Assembly (NCBI GenBank): GCA_035513215.1
Contig: DATKCK010000061.1
Coordinates: 1-64,000, forward strand
Direction of reading: 5' to 3'
Source: DATCZB01 sp035513215
GTDB taxonomy: Bacteria; Pseudomonadota; Gammaproteobacteria; Steroidobacterales; Rariloculaceae
Length of the DNA stretch: 64,000 nucleotides
Part shown: piece after piece, positions 50,051 to 57,909 of the stretch
Position numbering within the stretch: position 1 is the first letter of the stretch
Layout of the letters: each line of letters begins with the position of its first letter
Notes under the pieces: model-generated
Databases searched by the model: none
Told to the model about the DNA's origin: nothing
Seen by the model: only the letters and a program-made list of their open reading frames with translations
Made by a program: the position numbers and the translations under genes

Positions 50051-51987
50051 CGGAGCTGTCCGCAACTCAACGTCGGGTGTTAGACGAGATCGCGGGGGGC
50101 GCACCCCGCAAACTGGCAGCCAAGCGAGCCGGCATATCGCCCCGAACGATTGAGCAATGGCACCGCCGTTACGGCTGGTGGCGCGAAGCCGAAGACCAGG
50201 CCAAGAATGGGAAGCCCGCCACTGCGACCACGGACACGGAGCCCGTAAGCATTCGTGAGTTCATCACGTCGCCCGATTATCTGAATGCAGCGGGAGCCGT
50301 ATACCCCGTGGTGCTCGATGAGTGCGAGCGCATCGTCGCGGGCAACCATAGGGAGGTGCTGCTGGTCGGCGGTATCGGTTCGGGTAAATCCACGTCGGCC
50401 GTGCTCTGCATGTGCTACCACATATACGTCCTAAGCTGCATGAGCGAGCCTCAGAGCAGCTATGGATTGTCGCCCGATCAGTCGTTGACGTTTGTGTTGC
50501 AGACGCGCACAGAGCGATCAGCAAAGCATACGGCGTACGCACTCATGAGGGCGATGATCGCGAGAAGTCCGTACTTTCAGCGGGCCTTTCCGTTCGATCC
50601 CAGATTGAAGTCCAGGATGGTATTCCCCAAGGGACTCGTGGTCGAACCCTTCAGCGGCGATCCGCTCGCGACACTCGGGCATACCGTCGTTTCCGGTCTG
50701 CTCGATGAGGCCAATTTTCTGGGCGTCACCGCGAAGTCTGTTAAGGCCATCGACGCGGAACCGTACGACGTTGCGGTCGAAGCCTATGACGCTCTAGTAC
50801 AGCGCATGAAATCCAGGTTTCCTAGTGGCGGCTGGCGGTTGTTCGTGGCGAGTTCCCGGCGATATGAGGGTCAATTCTCCGACAGCATCGAGCGCCGCGC
50901 CGAGCACGACGACTCGATTTACGTGTACGACAAGCGGATATGGGACATCCGCCCCGCCGAGTTTGCGGACCGGCCCTGGTTCAAGGTGTTCGTCGGCGGG
51001 CGCGGTCAGACATCGCGAATCCTGCGCGACAACGAGCAGGCCGATGGTCGAGTCATCTCCGTGCCCGAGACGTTCCGGCCGGAGTTCGAGCGCAACCTAC
51101 ATCGGGCACTGCAGAACATAGCGGGCGTATCCTGCGCACCCATTGGTGCTTATTTCAACGATCCAGGCGCGATCAGGCGCGCCATGACGCATCGGAATGA
51201 CAAGTTCCTGAGGGCTGCCGATGTCGATAATCCCGGCGCACTGTTGCGCCGACGATTCGAGGCCCCTTGGTCGGATGCGCCTCGCGTCGTTTCCATCGAC
51301 CCCTCAGTGAAACGAGACCTCACTGGGATCGCTGCTGCCCACGTGGACCACTACGACGGGCAAGGCCGACCTCATATCGTTGTTGACCTCGTCGCCAGGA
51401 TTCACCCACCGGTCGGGGGCGAGATCAGTCTGCGGGGCATCGAGCAGATACCAAGGGACCTAGTAAGCGGGGGTCTCCCCGTTCAGTACGTTTCCACCGA
51501 TCAGTATCAGGCGACCATGATGCGCCAGAACTTGGCCGACGCGTTCACGACCTATCACGTTAGTGTCGATCAAACTCGACCGAACGCGCCGATGCTCGCT
51601 TGGGAGACGTTGAAAGAGGCAATCAATGAGTCGCGGGTGTCACTACCGGACGACGAGCAGCTGCTGGACGAGCTAGCGCACCTACAAGTTGACTGGGAGC
51701 GCCGCCGCGTGGATCACTTGCCTCGGAAGCGGAAGGACTCGGCCGACGCGGTCGCGGCTGCCGTTTACGTTCTCAGCAACCTGTCGCCCCGGGTGCTCGG
51801 GCATGACGTGGATCGCCCTCTCAGACAACTGCACTCCAGGGTAACCATCGTCGAGTCTGAAACCGGTTCGAATCTTTTCGGATTTCCCAGCCGGGATGAC
51901 GGACCCTTCGGGCGCGGGGTCGAGACCATCGACGCATGGGGGCCGGGTTCGACTGACTCGGCTTGGGAGCGCCCATCATGGCCGTGA
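50047..51987 (+). CDS. terL: Phage terminase large subunit with N-terminal HTH
   Basis: This 646-aa protein has an N-terminal helix-turn-helix (about residues 5-48, 'AAKRAGISPRTIEQW') of the kind found in small terminase subunits, then an ATPase and a nuclease domain. The ATPase has Walker A 'GGIGSGKST' at 108-116, Walker B 'GLLDEAN' at 217-223 and the coupling motif 'FVASS' at 266-270. The RNase H-like nuclease has Asp418 in 'VVSIDPS', Asp485 in 'STDQYQ' and Asp564/Asp567 in 'KDSADAVAAAVYVLS'. All catalytic parts look intact, so it is probably functional as a DNA-packaging motor or nuclease. No portal gene follows. Confidence 0.85.
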   Translation: MTELSATQRRVLDEIAGGAPRKLAAKRAGISPRTIEQWHRRYGWWREAEDQAKNGKPATATTDTEPVSIREFITSPDYLNAAGAVYPVVLDECERIVAGNHREVLLVGGIGSGKSTSAVLCMCYHIYVLSCMSEPQSSYGLSPDQSLTFVLQTRTERSAKHTAYALMRAMIARSPYFQRAFPFDPRLKSRMVFPKGLVVEPFSGDPLATLGHTVVSGLLDEANFLGVTAKSVKAIDAEPYDVAVEAYDALVQRMKSRFPSGGWRLFVASSRRYEGQFSDSIERRAEHDDSIYVYDKRIWDIRPAEFADRPWFKVFVGGRGQTSRILRDNEQADGRVISVPETFRPEFERNLHRALQNIAGVSCAPIGAYFNDPGAIRRAMTHRNDKFLRAADVDNPGALLRRRFEAPWSDAPRVVSIDPSVKRDLTGIAAAHVDHYDGQGRPHIVVDLVARIHPPVGGEISLRGIEQIPRDLVSGGLPVQYVSTDQYQATMMRQNLADAFTTYHVSVDQTRPNAPMLAWETLKEAINESRVSLPDDEQLLDELAHLQVDWERRRVDHLPRKRKDSADAVAAAVYVLSNLSPRVLGHDVDRPLRQLHSRVTIVESETGSNLFGFPSRDDGPFGRGVETIDAWGPGSTDSAWERPSWP

Positions 51988-52202
51988 GCAACCTCCTGAC
52001 CGACTCGGAGAAGCGAGAAACCCTGAGGGAGCTTGCCCGTGAGCTGGCCGGCGATGGGGGGGACCTCAGAGCTACCCTGACCCGCTTAATCTACGACCGC
52101 TGCCTGGAGCAGCTGACTGACCCTGATGAGGCAGTGGTCGAGACCTTGACCGAGCTGGGGAAGCACCTCGAAGACGACCGGGCCGCCGTGAGGGGCATCT
52201 AA
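51978..52202 (+). CDS. Small 74-aa helical protein after terminase
   Basis: The ATG at 51978 overlaps the terminase stop by 10 bases and follows a GGGAG site. The protein is acidic and helical ('TDSEKRETLRELARELAGDG', 'DPDEAVVETLTELGKHLEDD'). It could be a partner of the terminase. No family is recognised. Confidence 0.6.
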   Translation: MAVSNLLTDSEKRETLRELARELAGDGGDLRATLTRLIYDRCLEQLTDPDEAVVETLTELGKHLEDDRAAVRGI

Positions 52203-52295
52203 GGTATGTCATTTGAATGGCCGGTCTAGAGAAAAGCTGCCGTTCGCGTGGTATCGTCTGACCGGCAAACTTCGACCCACTGCGGCCACAACAAC

Positions 52296-52736
52296 ATGCG
52301 ACAGTATGGCTCTGCGCTTCTAGCGTTAGTTCTCGTCGGATGTGTTCCGGCCAATGTCCTCGCAATTTCGAATATGGAGTTGTCCGGTGGACGCTATTCG
52401 GTGACGGTGCCATTTCTGACAGAGCAGCGGGGCGTTTACAACGTATATATGCTGCACGAATCGAACATTGACCGATCACTCCAGATTCCAATCGGGGGCA
52501 CCTACGAGCTTAGGAACGATGCGTCAGAAGACTTGCTCGGCGGTAGATTCCAAGTTCAACTTCCCGCTGCTGACGGGCGATCACTGATAACTGCCTTTAG
52601 CCTTACTCGTGACCGCGCAATCGAGGCTAGTACGCTTGTAATTGAGATAGACAGTGGAAATGAGGAGCTTCGACAAAGCTTCTCCCGCCTGGCTATCCAG
52701 CTAGAGAAGAAGGGGTACGTTATCTTCCTCGATTAG
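52296..52736 (+). CDS. Small exported (lipo)protein of the element
   Basis: This 146-aa protein begins MRQYGSALLALVLVGC, a signal peptide with a lipobox-like LVGC (Cys16); type I cleavage near 'NVLA' is the alternative. The mature part is mostly beta ('YSVTVPFLTEQRGVYNVYML', 'TYELRNDASEDLLGGRFQVQLP'). Function is unknown. A surface role such as superinfection exclusion is possible but not shown. No good ribosome-binding site is visible. Confidence 0.6.
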   Translation: MRQYGSALLALVLVGCVPANVLAISNMELSGGRYSVTVPFLTEQRGVYNVYMLHESNIDRSLQIPIGGTYELRNDASEDLLGGRFQVQLPAADGRSLITAFSLTRDRAIEASTLVIEIDSGNEELRQSFSRLAIQLEKKGYVIFLD

Positions 52737-53368
52737 CGCTAGGTGTTACTCCCGAGCGTCTCGAAGTGGCCGGTCCTTGCCCTTTCCATCGGAGAGTCGG
52801 CCGTCGACTCTGACCCCGAAACGGGACACACGACCCGTACGACAGCCGGCTACGACATCGGTACGACAACCCCGGGTAACGTCGTAGGCGGAGCAGCCCG
52901 GCGGGCCTAGCGAATCGGGACACCCGGGGCCGGTCTGTTAGCGACAGAGACCCCATGTCGTGAGATTCCCACTTTCGACCCCGTACCTGCCTGTTTTCGT
53001 ACAGTACACCCCACTTACTCGATACTGTACTTCGAACCCCGATGCATGGGACGGGACCGGCTCCGGGCCTAGGTTTCAGGCTTGGGGTCCTGATTGAGGA
53101 CCCGCCGAACAGGCTACAGGCCCTGTAGGCATTGGATATCTGCCCGACTCAGGGGCCTAGATACCCCCACGCGTACCCCCAGACGGCCCGGAACCTCCTA
53201 TTTCCAGCCCCTGCACCCCCAGCCAGTAGTCCGGGCGGCCCGGGGCGGGCCTGACCCACGTTTCCCACCTGCGCACCACTCGGGACCGGGCACGGGGCGG
53301 CCGGAGCAGCCCGCAGGGGCCCCTCGATACCGGGCGGGTATATCTCGGGCCAGTCAGGGGCCCGGGAC
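52737..53368. ncRNA. 632-bp non-coding region with many stem-loops, candidate large RNA
   Basis: No credible reading frame covers this stretch. Perfect inverted repeats follow one another: AGAGTCG/CGACTCT (52793-52811), CTACGAC/GTCGTAG (52850-52887), TCTGT/ACAGA (52934-52948), GTACAGTA/TACTGTAC (52999-53030), GGGTCCT/AGGACCC (53085-53103), CTACAGG/CCTGTAG (53114-53128), GGCCCG/CGGGCC (53237-53251) and CGGGCC/GGCCCG (53346-53364). Size and location in a phage-like element recall large ornate RNAs such as ROOL or GOLLD, but no specific motif was matched. High GC content inflates short pairings, so confidence is modest. Confidence 0.4.
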
Positions 53369-53731
53369 CTAAGGGGCCCGCTCATCCTTTTCCTCATAGT
53401 GCTGTTCCCGGTCCTGTATGACCATCCTAATCTCGTAGTCCGCGACCGCCACCTCCAGAATCCGGCCCCTACGGCGCTCCCGTACCAGTACCTCATCCCC
53501 CACCGCGAACAGCCTATAGGCCGCCCGTGGCCCGGTATTTATGGTCGTGGCGTACTGCAACAAGTACTCCCTGCTCTCGGTCTCCAGTACTAGCCGATGG
53601 ACATGCCCGTACTGAATCCCGGACCTTACTTCTGTCACTGTGGCCAGTTCGTAATCGTCGTCGGCCAGAACCGGACCAGCCAGCAGACACGCCAGCGCCG
53701 CCAGTGCGGTTAATTGGATCGTCGTTCGCAT
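53369..53731 (-). CDS. Small exported protein of the element
   Basis: This 120-aa protein has a clear Sec signal peptide, starting MRTTIQLTALAALACLLAG and ending near 'PVLADDD'. The rest looks like a small beta-barrel/OB-like domain ('YELATVTEVRSGIQYGHVHRLVLET', 'VGDEVLVRERRRGRILEV'). A GAGGAG site precedes ATG 53731; an upstream extension lacks a ribosome-binding site. Function is unknown. Confidence 0.65.
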   Translation of the reverse strand: MRTTIQLTALAALACLLAGPVLADDDYELATVTEVRSGIQYGHVHRLVLETESREYLLQYATTINTGPRAAYRLFAVGDEVLVRERRRGRILEVAVADYEIRMVIQDREQHYEEKDERAP

Positions 53732-53955
53732 ATCAGCTCCTCGATTAGCTCGGACCTCCCCCGGAGAATAGACCAATCGGCGACCGTGTCACGCCCCCTG
53801 CGCGTTGCCTCGCGCGTCCGGCTTGCGGGTTTGCAGTTTCATGCGTTTACCCCCGCATGGATCGGTACCAACGCTCCGGGGGAGACCCCCGAGACGACGG
53901 GGCTGCTTATCGGCGCCGGGTGTGGGCCGGGCCTCTCACGGGACCGTGCAGGCCG

Positions 53956-54186
53956 TCACAGCGCCGTGTAGCTCGCGCTGGTGCTCGATGCCGTGGTAGT
54001 CACGACTGATTGCATCAGTGGTGACGGAACACCGCCCGATGGTCCAGGCAGCCTGACCATGCACATTGCGTTGGGTCGGTCCACTTGCAAACAGTGGAAT
54101 ACTGCAGCGGCCCTGTCTTGTGCAATACCCGCAGCTGCCACTCCCACGACTGTGCCGGCGATTATCTTGAATCGCATGTCTGCCAT
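53956..54186 (-). CDS. Small exported protein of the element, 76 aa
   Basis: ATG 54186 has a strong GGAGG site 5 bases away. A signal-like N-terminus (MADMRFKIIAGTVVGVAAAG) is followed by a short segment with two Cys ('FHCLQVDRPNAMCMV') that could form a disulfide. It is divergent from the nuclease gene, with 60 bases between starts. Function is unknown. Confidence 0.55.
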   Translation of the reverse strand: MADMRFKIIAGTVVGVAAAGIAQDRAAAVFHCLQVDRPNAMCMVRLPGPSGGVPSPLMQSVVTTTASSTSASYTAL

Positions 54187-54246
54187 ACTTTCCTCCTCTC
54201 CGATACGAGCCGATTTTATCAAAGCCGCGCCAATGAGGATGAGCGC

Positions 54247-55035
54247 ATGACCAAGGACATGAAGAATGCCAGCCGCATAATCGAAGCGAGTGGAAATAGC
54301 TTTCACGCAAAGGTATTGCGTTTCTTCGAGGCCGCTGGCTGGGCCGTTCAAATCAGCCCGTTTTACAGCGACAGCACATCGGGAAAGCCGCGAGAGATCG
54401 ATTTACTTGCCGAGAAAGCCTTCCCTGTGATTACGGACATTTGGGGAAAGCGGATAGGCGCCTTAAGGCTGAGGCTGTACATCGAATGCAAGTTTATCAA
54501 GCAAGACACGGTGTTCTGGTTTCATAAGCAGGATGTCGCGGCAACGCTTGACCTGATTGAGCGTCGAACAGCGTTGCGCAGAACCAATTCCTTCATGAAG
54601 GACCACCACTACTTGCTTCCTGATGATGGTCGAGTCGCTAAACTCTTCTCGGGCCCGAAGACTAATGCTATCGAAGGCGAGCAATTCTACAGGGCACTTA
54701 GCCAAGTATTGAGCGCAACCGTCGTCCTGCGGCGCGCCAAGTCCATACTTCCGGACGCGGATACCCCGGCGGATAACCCGACAGTCCACTATCCCGTAAT
54801 CGTGTGTAGCAGTTTTGATAGTTTCTATCGGACGGACATTGCAGAAAATGATGAGCCTCGTTCACTGGACGAGAATTTCCTGCTGGAAGTCAACTATGCA
54901 TATCCGAATACTGCGGGAGCGAGCATTTCTGAATACTTTCTCTTGGATGTTTTGGATTTCGGCAAATTGGAAGAGTACCTGGAGGTACTCGACAAGGAGA
55001 TTGCAGGCATGGCAGTGATGTTGTCTGAGAACTGA
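54247..55035 (+). CDS. PD-(D/E)XK nuclease-like protein
   Basis: This 262-aa protein has an N-terminal restriction-endonuclease-like fold: a helix with Glu28 ('AKVLRFFEAAGW'), then 'SGKPREIDLLAEKAF' with Asp52, then 'LRLYIECKF' with Glu80 and Lys82. These give the D-x(n)-E-x-K active site. The C-terminal half (about 110-262) is of unknown fold. Proteins of this kind sit in mobile elements as restriction or phage-defence nucleases, but the exact family is not identified. ATG 54247 has a GAGG site; upstream in-frame codons overlap the divergent gene. Confidence 0.7.
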   Translation: MTKDMKNASRIIEASGNSFHAKVLRFFEAAGWAVQISPFYSDSTSGKPREIDLLAEKAFPVITDIWGKRIGALRLRLYIECKFIKQDTVFWFHKQDVAATLDLIERRTALRRTNSFMKDHHYLLPDDGRVAKLFSGPKTNAIEGEQFYRALSQVLSATVVLRRAKSILPDADTPADNPTVHYPVIVCSSFDSFYRTDIAENDEPRSLDENFLLEVNYAYPNTAGASISEYFLLDVLDFGKLEEYLEVLDKEIAGMAVMLSEN

Positions 55036-55050
55036 GGCTCGTGAGCAGAA

Positions 55051-55071
55051 AGCCCGGCGCAAGGCCGGGCT
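55051..55071. terminator. Hairpin between convergent genes
   Basis: AGCCCGGC-GCAAG-GCCGGGCT forms an 8-bp perfect stem 15 bases after the nuclease gene stop and 60 bases from the integrase stop. The U-tail is weak on both sides, so it may act as a bidirectional or Rho-assisted terminator. Confidence 0.5.
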
Positions 55072-55130
55072 CCTGTCTATGAGGCAGTGGCTACCTCAGT
55101 CGTTCGCCGGTAAATGTTCCGCCACTCGCT

Positions 55131-56426
55131 TTAAGCGGATTCTGTGTGCCGGATCGGAGTGACGTTGCTCTCGGGATCGCGCAGCTGGTCCAGGTAGTCA
55201 GCCCATGCGGACATCATCTTGCGGCGCTGAGGTAGCAGGTTGCTCCGGTTGTAGATGCCAGCAACGCCCCCCCGGACGTGCGCTAGCTGGGCCTCGATTA
55301 CTTCGGGTGCGTGCCCGAGTTCGTGCAGCAACGTCGATGCCGTCGTGCGGAACCCGTGGGACACGTGCAGGTCGCCCCCGATCCCCATGCTACGCAATGC
55401 GACGTTCATTGTGTTTTCTGAAATCGCTCGGCCGGATTTCAAGCCAGGGAACACGAAACTATCCGGCCCATCGTTCGTGGTCTTCGCAAGCTCGCGCAGG
55501 ATCGCAACCGCTTGCGCCGACAACGGGACAATGTGATCGCCGGCTCGCATCTTCATGCGCTCGGCCGGGACGACCCACTGCGGCTTATCCCCGTCTAGAG
55601 TGAATTCGGCCCATCGTGCCTGCCTCAATTCGCCGGGCCTCACGAACACCAGCGCCATGAGTTGCAGGGCAGCCCGGATGACTGCCCCCGTCCCCGTCTT
55701 GGACCGCGATGCCAACCCTCGATATTCATCGATCAACCGCAACAGGGCACCGACGCCTGCGGGATCGACGATCGCCGCGTGGCTTGTGGTCTCGACTGGC
55801 TTGAGTGCGCCCCTCAGGTCCCGGGTCGGGTCGGACGTAACCGTGCCGCAGGAAAACGCGAACCGGAAAACACGGCTCATTAGGCCCAGCACCCTATGGG
55901 CGGTTTCGTGCCTGCCCCGGGCCTCGATCTTGCGGATCACGGCCAGGATTTCCGGCGCCTTAATTTCCGCTATCGGCTTCCCGGCTAGGGTCGTCCCGAG
56001 CACGTGGGCGTCGAGCCGGCCCCTATCGCGTTCGACTGTCGCAGCCGACGGACTCCCCCGCCCGCCTGGACAACCTAACGCCAGCCATTCCTTGGTCACG
56101 GCCTCGAACGTCTCGGCGGCCTGCTGGGCCTCGGCCTGTTCGGCGGACTTCCCGTGCTCGGCGGGGTCCTTGCCAGCATCCAACAGCTCGCGGGCCTCGG
56201 CTGCCTTAGCCCGGGCCTGTTTGATTGACTCGGCCTGCAAGACGGCGAGCTTGGGGTATGCGCCGAGACTCAGGAGTCGTTCCTTGCCGCCGAACCGGTA
56301 TTTCAGCCTAAAGAGTTTTGAGCCCGTCGGCATGACCGCGACGTGCAGGCCCGTGCCGTTGCCGTCGAAAATCTTGAAGACCTTTTTGCGGGGTTTATAG
56401 CCGTTGATTTCAGACTTGGTCAGCAC
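55131..56426 (-). CDS. int: P4-type tyrosine integrase
   Basis: This 431-aa protein has an N-terminal DUF4102 arm-binding domain ('GLHVAVMPTGSKLFRLKYRFGGKERLLSLGAYP'), a core-binding domain and a catalytic domain with Arg263 ('RPGELRQ'), His357 and Arg360 ('HGFRTT'), His383 ('LAHV') and the nucleophile Tyr392 ('IYNRS'). The set is complete, so the enzyme is probably active. It lies 180 bases from tRNA-Leu. Its promoter region contains the GATACCCCC repeats, which may allow autoregulation. Confidence 0.93.
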   Translation of the reverse strand: MLTKSEINGYKPRKKVFKIFDGNGTGLHVAVMPTGSKLFRLKYRFGGKERLLSLGAYPKLAVLQAESIKQARAKAAEARELLDAGKDPAEHGKSAEQAEAQQAAETFEAVTKEWLALGCPGGRGSPSAATVERDRGRLDAHVLGTTLAGKPIAEIKAPEILAVIRKIEARGRHETAHRVLGLMSRVFRFAFSCGTVTSDPTRDLRGALKPVETTSHAAIVDPAGVGALLRLIDEYRGLASRSKTGTGAVIRAALQLMALVFVRPGELRQARWAEFTLDGDKPQWVVPAERMKMRAGDHIVPLSAQAVAILRELAKTTNDGPDSFVFPGLKSGRAISENTMNVALRSMGIGGDLHVSHGFRTTASTLLHELGHAPEVIEAQLAHVRGGVAGIYNRSNLLPQRRKMMSAWADYLDQLRDPESNVTPIRHTESA

Positions 56427-56441
56427 GTTCCGCTCCTCAGT

Positions 56442-56495
56442 GATACCCCCAGCGCGGGGGTTTCGATACCCCCAAGAATACCCCCCGATACCCCC
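56442..56495. repeat. GATACCCCC direct repeats upstream of integrase
   Basis: Copies are at 56442-56450, 56465-56473 and 56487-56495, plus AATACCCCC at 56478-56486. They lie between the integrase start and the right att core. The same word occurs twice inside the left end and once at 53160-53168. They are probable arm-type sites overlapping the integrase promoter. Confidence 0.7.
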
Positions 56496-56541
56496 GAAAG
56501 CGAGATTTTAGGCGTATTTGGGGGCGAGCACGTGGCCCCGG

Positions 56542-56560
56542 ATATTTGACAAACGATGTG
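56542..56560. repeat. Right copy of 19-bp end repeat
   Basis: ATATTTGACAAACGATGTG is the partner of the left copy at 46777-46795 (three mismatches, same orientation). It lies 45 bases from the tRNA-Leu core. It could be an accessory binding site for integration or excision. Confidence 0.6.
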
Positions 56561-56605
56561 AGATCAAGGGGTTACGGCTAGTGGTGGCGCGGCCTAGAAA
56601 TTCGA

Positions 56606-56694
56606 TGGTGCCCAGGGCCGGATTCGAACCGGCACGGAGATTGCTCTCCAGCGGATTTTAAGTCCGCTGCGTCTACCTGTTCCGCCACCCGGGC
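56606..56694 (-). tRNA. tRNA-Leu (anticodon TAA)
   Basis: This 89-base class II tRNA starts GCCCGGG and ends CCTGGGC-A-CCA, with CCA encoded. The acceptor stem pairs over 7 bp with one G-T. The anticodon loop CTTAAAA gives anticodon TAA. A long variable arm (GGAGAGCAATCTCC) is as expected for leucine, and the T loop GGTTCGAATCC is canonical. Its last 17 bases form the attachment core used by the element. Confidence 0.95.
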
Positions 56695-56772
56695 ACAGAG
56701 ACGACCTTTCGGATCATAGCGTGTCGACCGTCCGGGAACCCAGACGGAACTCCCGTTCGCTCGCGGCGCCAT

Positions 56773-57909
56773 TCAGAGCCTGACCCATCGTCCGTTGCGC
56801 TTCGAGGAGGCGATGCAGGCTTCGACGAAGGCGACGCCGCGCACGCCGTCGGCCACGGTCGGATAAAGGACTTCGGTACCGGGATTGCGGCCGCTGCGCG
56901 CAGCGACGATCGCGTCGGCCGCTTCCTTATAGATGTTGGCGAAGCCTTCGAGATAGCCTTCCGGATGCCCCGCCGGCGTGCGCGTCACCCGGCCCGCCGC
57001 TTTGCCTGCGCCCGCGCCGCCGCGCGTGATGCGCCGCGGCGCCTGGCCGAGCGGGCTGAATCTCAGATAGTTCGGATCCTCCTGCGCCCACTCGAGCCCG
57101 CCGCGCGTGCCGTAGATCCGAAGTTTCAGCCCGTTCTCGTGGCCCGGCGCGACCTGGCTGCACCAGAGCGTGCCCTTCGCGCCGCCTCCAAAGCGCAACA
57201 TCACGTGCGCGTTGTCGTCGAGCCGGCGCCCTTCGACGAAGGTATGCACGTCGGCGGCGAGCTCGGCCACCTCGAGCCCCGAGACGAACTCGGCGAGGTT
57301 GTGCGCATGGGTGCCGATGTCGCCGGTCGCGCCGCCGGCGCCTGATTGCGCCGGATCCGTGCGCCAAGCGGCCTGCTTCTGTCCTGTCTGCTCGATCGGC
57401 TCGGCGAGCCAGTCCTGCACGTATTCGACCTGCACGAGGCGAATCTCGCCGAGCTCGCCGGCGCGGACCATCTCCCGGGCCTGGCGCACCATCGGATACC
57501 CGGTGTAGTTGTGCGTTAGCACGAAAAGCGCGTCGCTCCTCTCGACGAGAGCCGCTAGCTTCTTTGCGTCCTTCAGCGTCGCCGTCAACGGCTTGTCGCA
57601 AATGACGTGGATACCGCGCTTCAGGAACTCGCGCGCCACGGGGTAATGCATGTGGTTCGGCGTCACGATGGCGACCGCTTCGATTCCGGCCTTGAGCCTC
57701 GCCTCGCGCATCGCCATCTGTCGGTAATCGACGTAGGTTCGGCTCGGATCGAGCCCGAGCTCGGCACCCGATTCCAGGGAGCGTTCGGGTGTTGATGACA
57801 GCGCGCCTGCAACGAGCGCGTATCGATCGTCGAGTCTCGCTGCGATTCGGTGAACGGCGCCGATGAACGCACCGGTGCCGCCGCCGACCATGCCGAGCCG
57901 GATCTTCAC
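56773..57909 (-). CDS. Gfo/Idh/MocA-family NAD(P)-dependent oxidoreductase
   Basis: This 378-aa protein has an N-terminal Rossmann motif 'LGMVGGGTGAFIGAVH', 'EAVAIVTPNHMHYPVAREFLKRG', 'VICDKPLT' (the conserved catalytic EKP/DKP Lys) and 'DIGTHAHNL' (His). Such enzymes oxidise sugars or inositols. It overlaps the preceding isomerase gene by 4 bases and probably acts with it on a sugar substrate. Confidence 0.88.
   Translation of the reverse strand: MKIRLGMVGGGTGAFIGAVHRIAARLDDRYALVAGALSSTPERSLESGAELGLDPSRTYVDYRQMAMREARLKAGIEAVAIVTPNHMHYPVAREFLKRGIHVICDKPLTATLKDAKKLAALVERSDALFVLTHNYTGYPMVRQAREMVRAGELGEIRLVQVEYVQDWLAEPIEQTGQKQAAWRTDPAQSGAGGATGDIGTHAHNLAEFVSGLEVAELAADVHTFVEGRRLDDNAHVMLRFGGGAKGTLWCSQVAPGHENGLKLRIYGTRGGLEWAQEDPNYLRFSPLGQAPRRITRGGAGAGKAAGRVTRTPAGHPEGYLEGFANIYKEAADAIVAARSGRNPGTEVLYPTVADGVRGVAFVEACIASSKRNGRWVRL

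Larger units (their letters stand above)
46639..56622. mobile_element. Integrated phage-derived element at tRNA-Leu (about 10 kb)
   Basis: The element is bounded by two copies of TGGTGCCCAGGGCCGGA, the last 17 bases of tRNA-Leu. One copy is at 46639-46655 and the other inside the intact tRNA (56606-56622). The gene next to the tRNA is a tyrosine integrase pointing away from it, as in P4-type and many other islands. Contents: small overlapping genes, an XkdF-like protease, an HTH-containing large terminase, small exported proteins, a PD-(D/E)XK nuclease-like protein and two stem-loop-rich non-coding stretches. No portal, capsid, tail, replication or lysis gene is seen. Confidence 0.88.

Noticed and set aside
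48801..51987. Complete prophage or gene transfer agent
   Set aside because: Portal, major capsid, head-tail, tail and lysis genes are not found within the 10 kb between the att sites.
46702..56495. GATACCCCC repeats as a CRISPR array
   Set aside because: The repeats are only 9 bases, with irregular short spacing and no cas genes; integrase binding sites explain them better.
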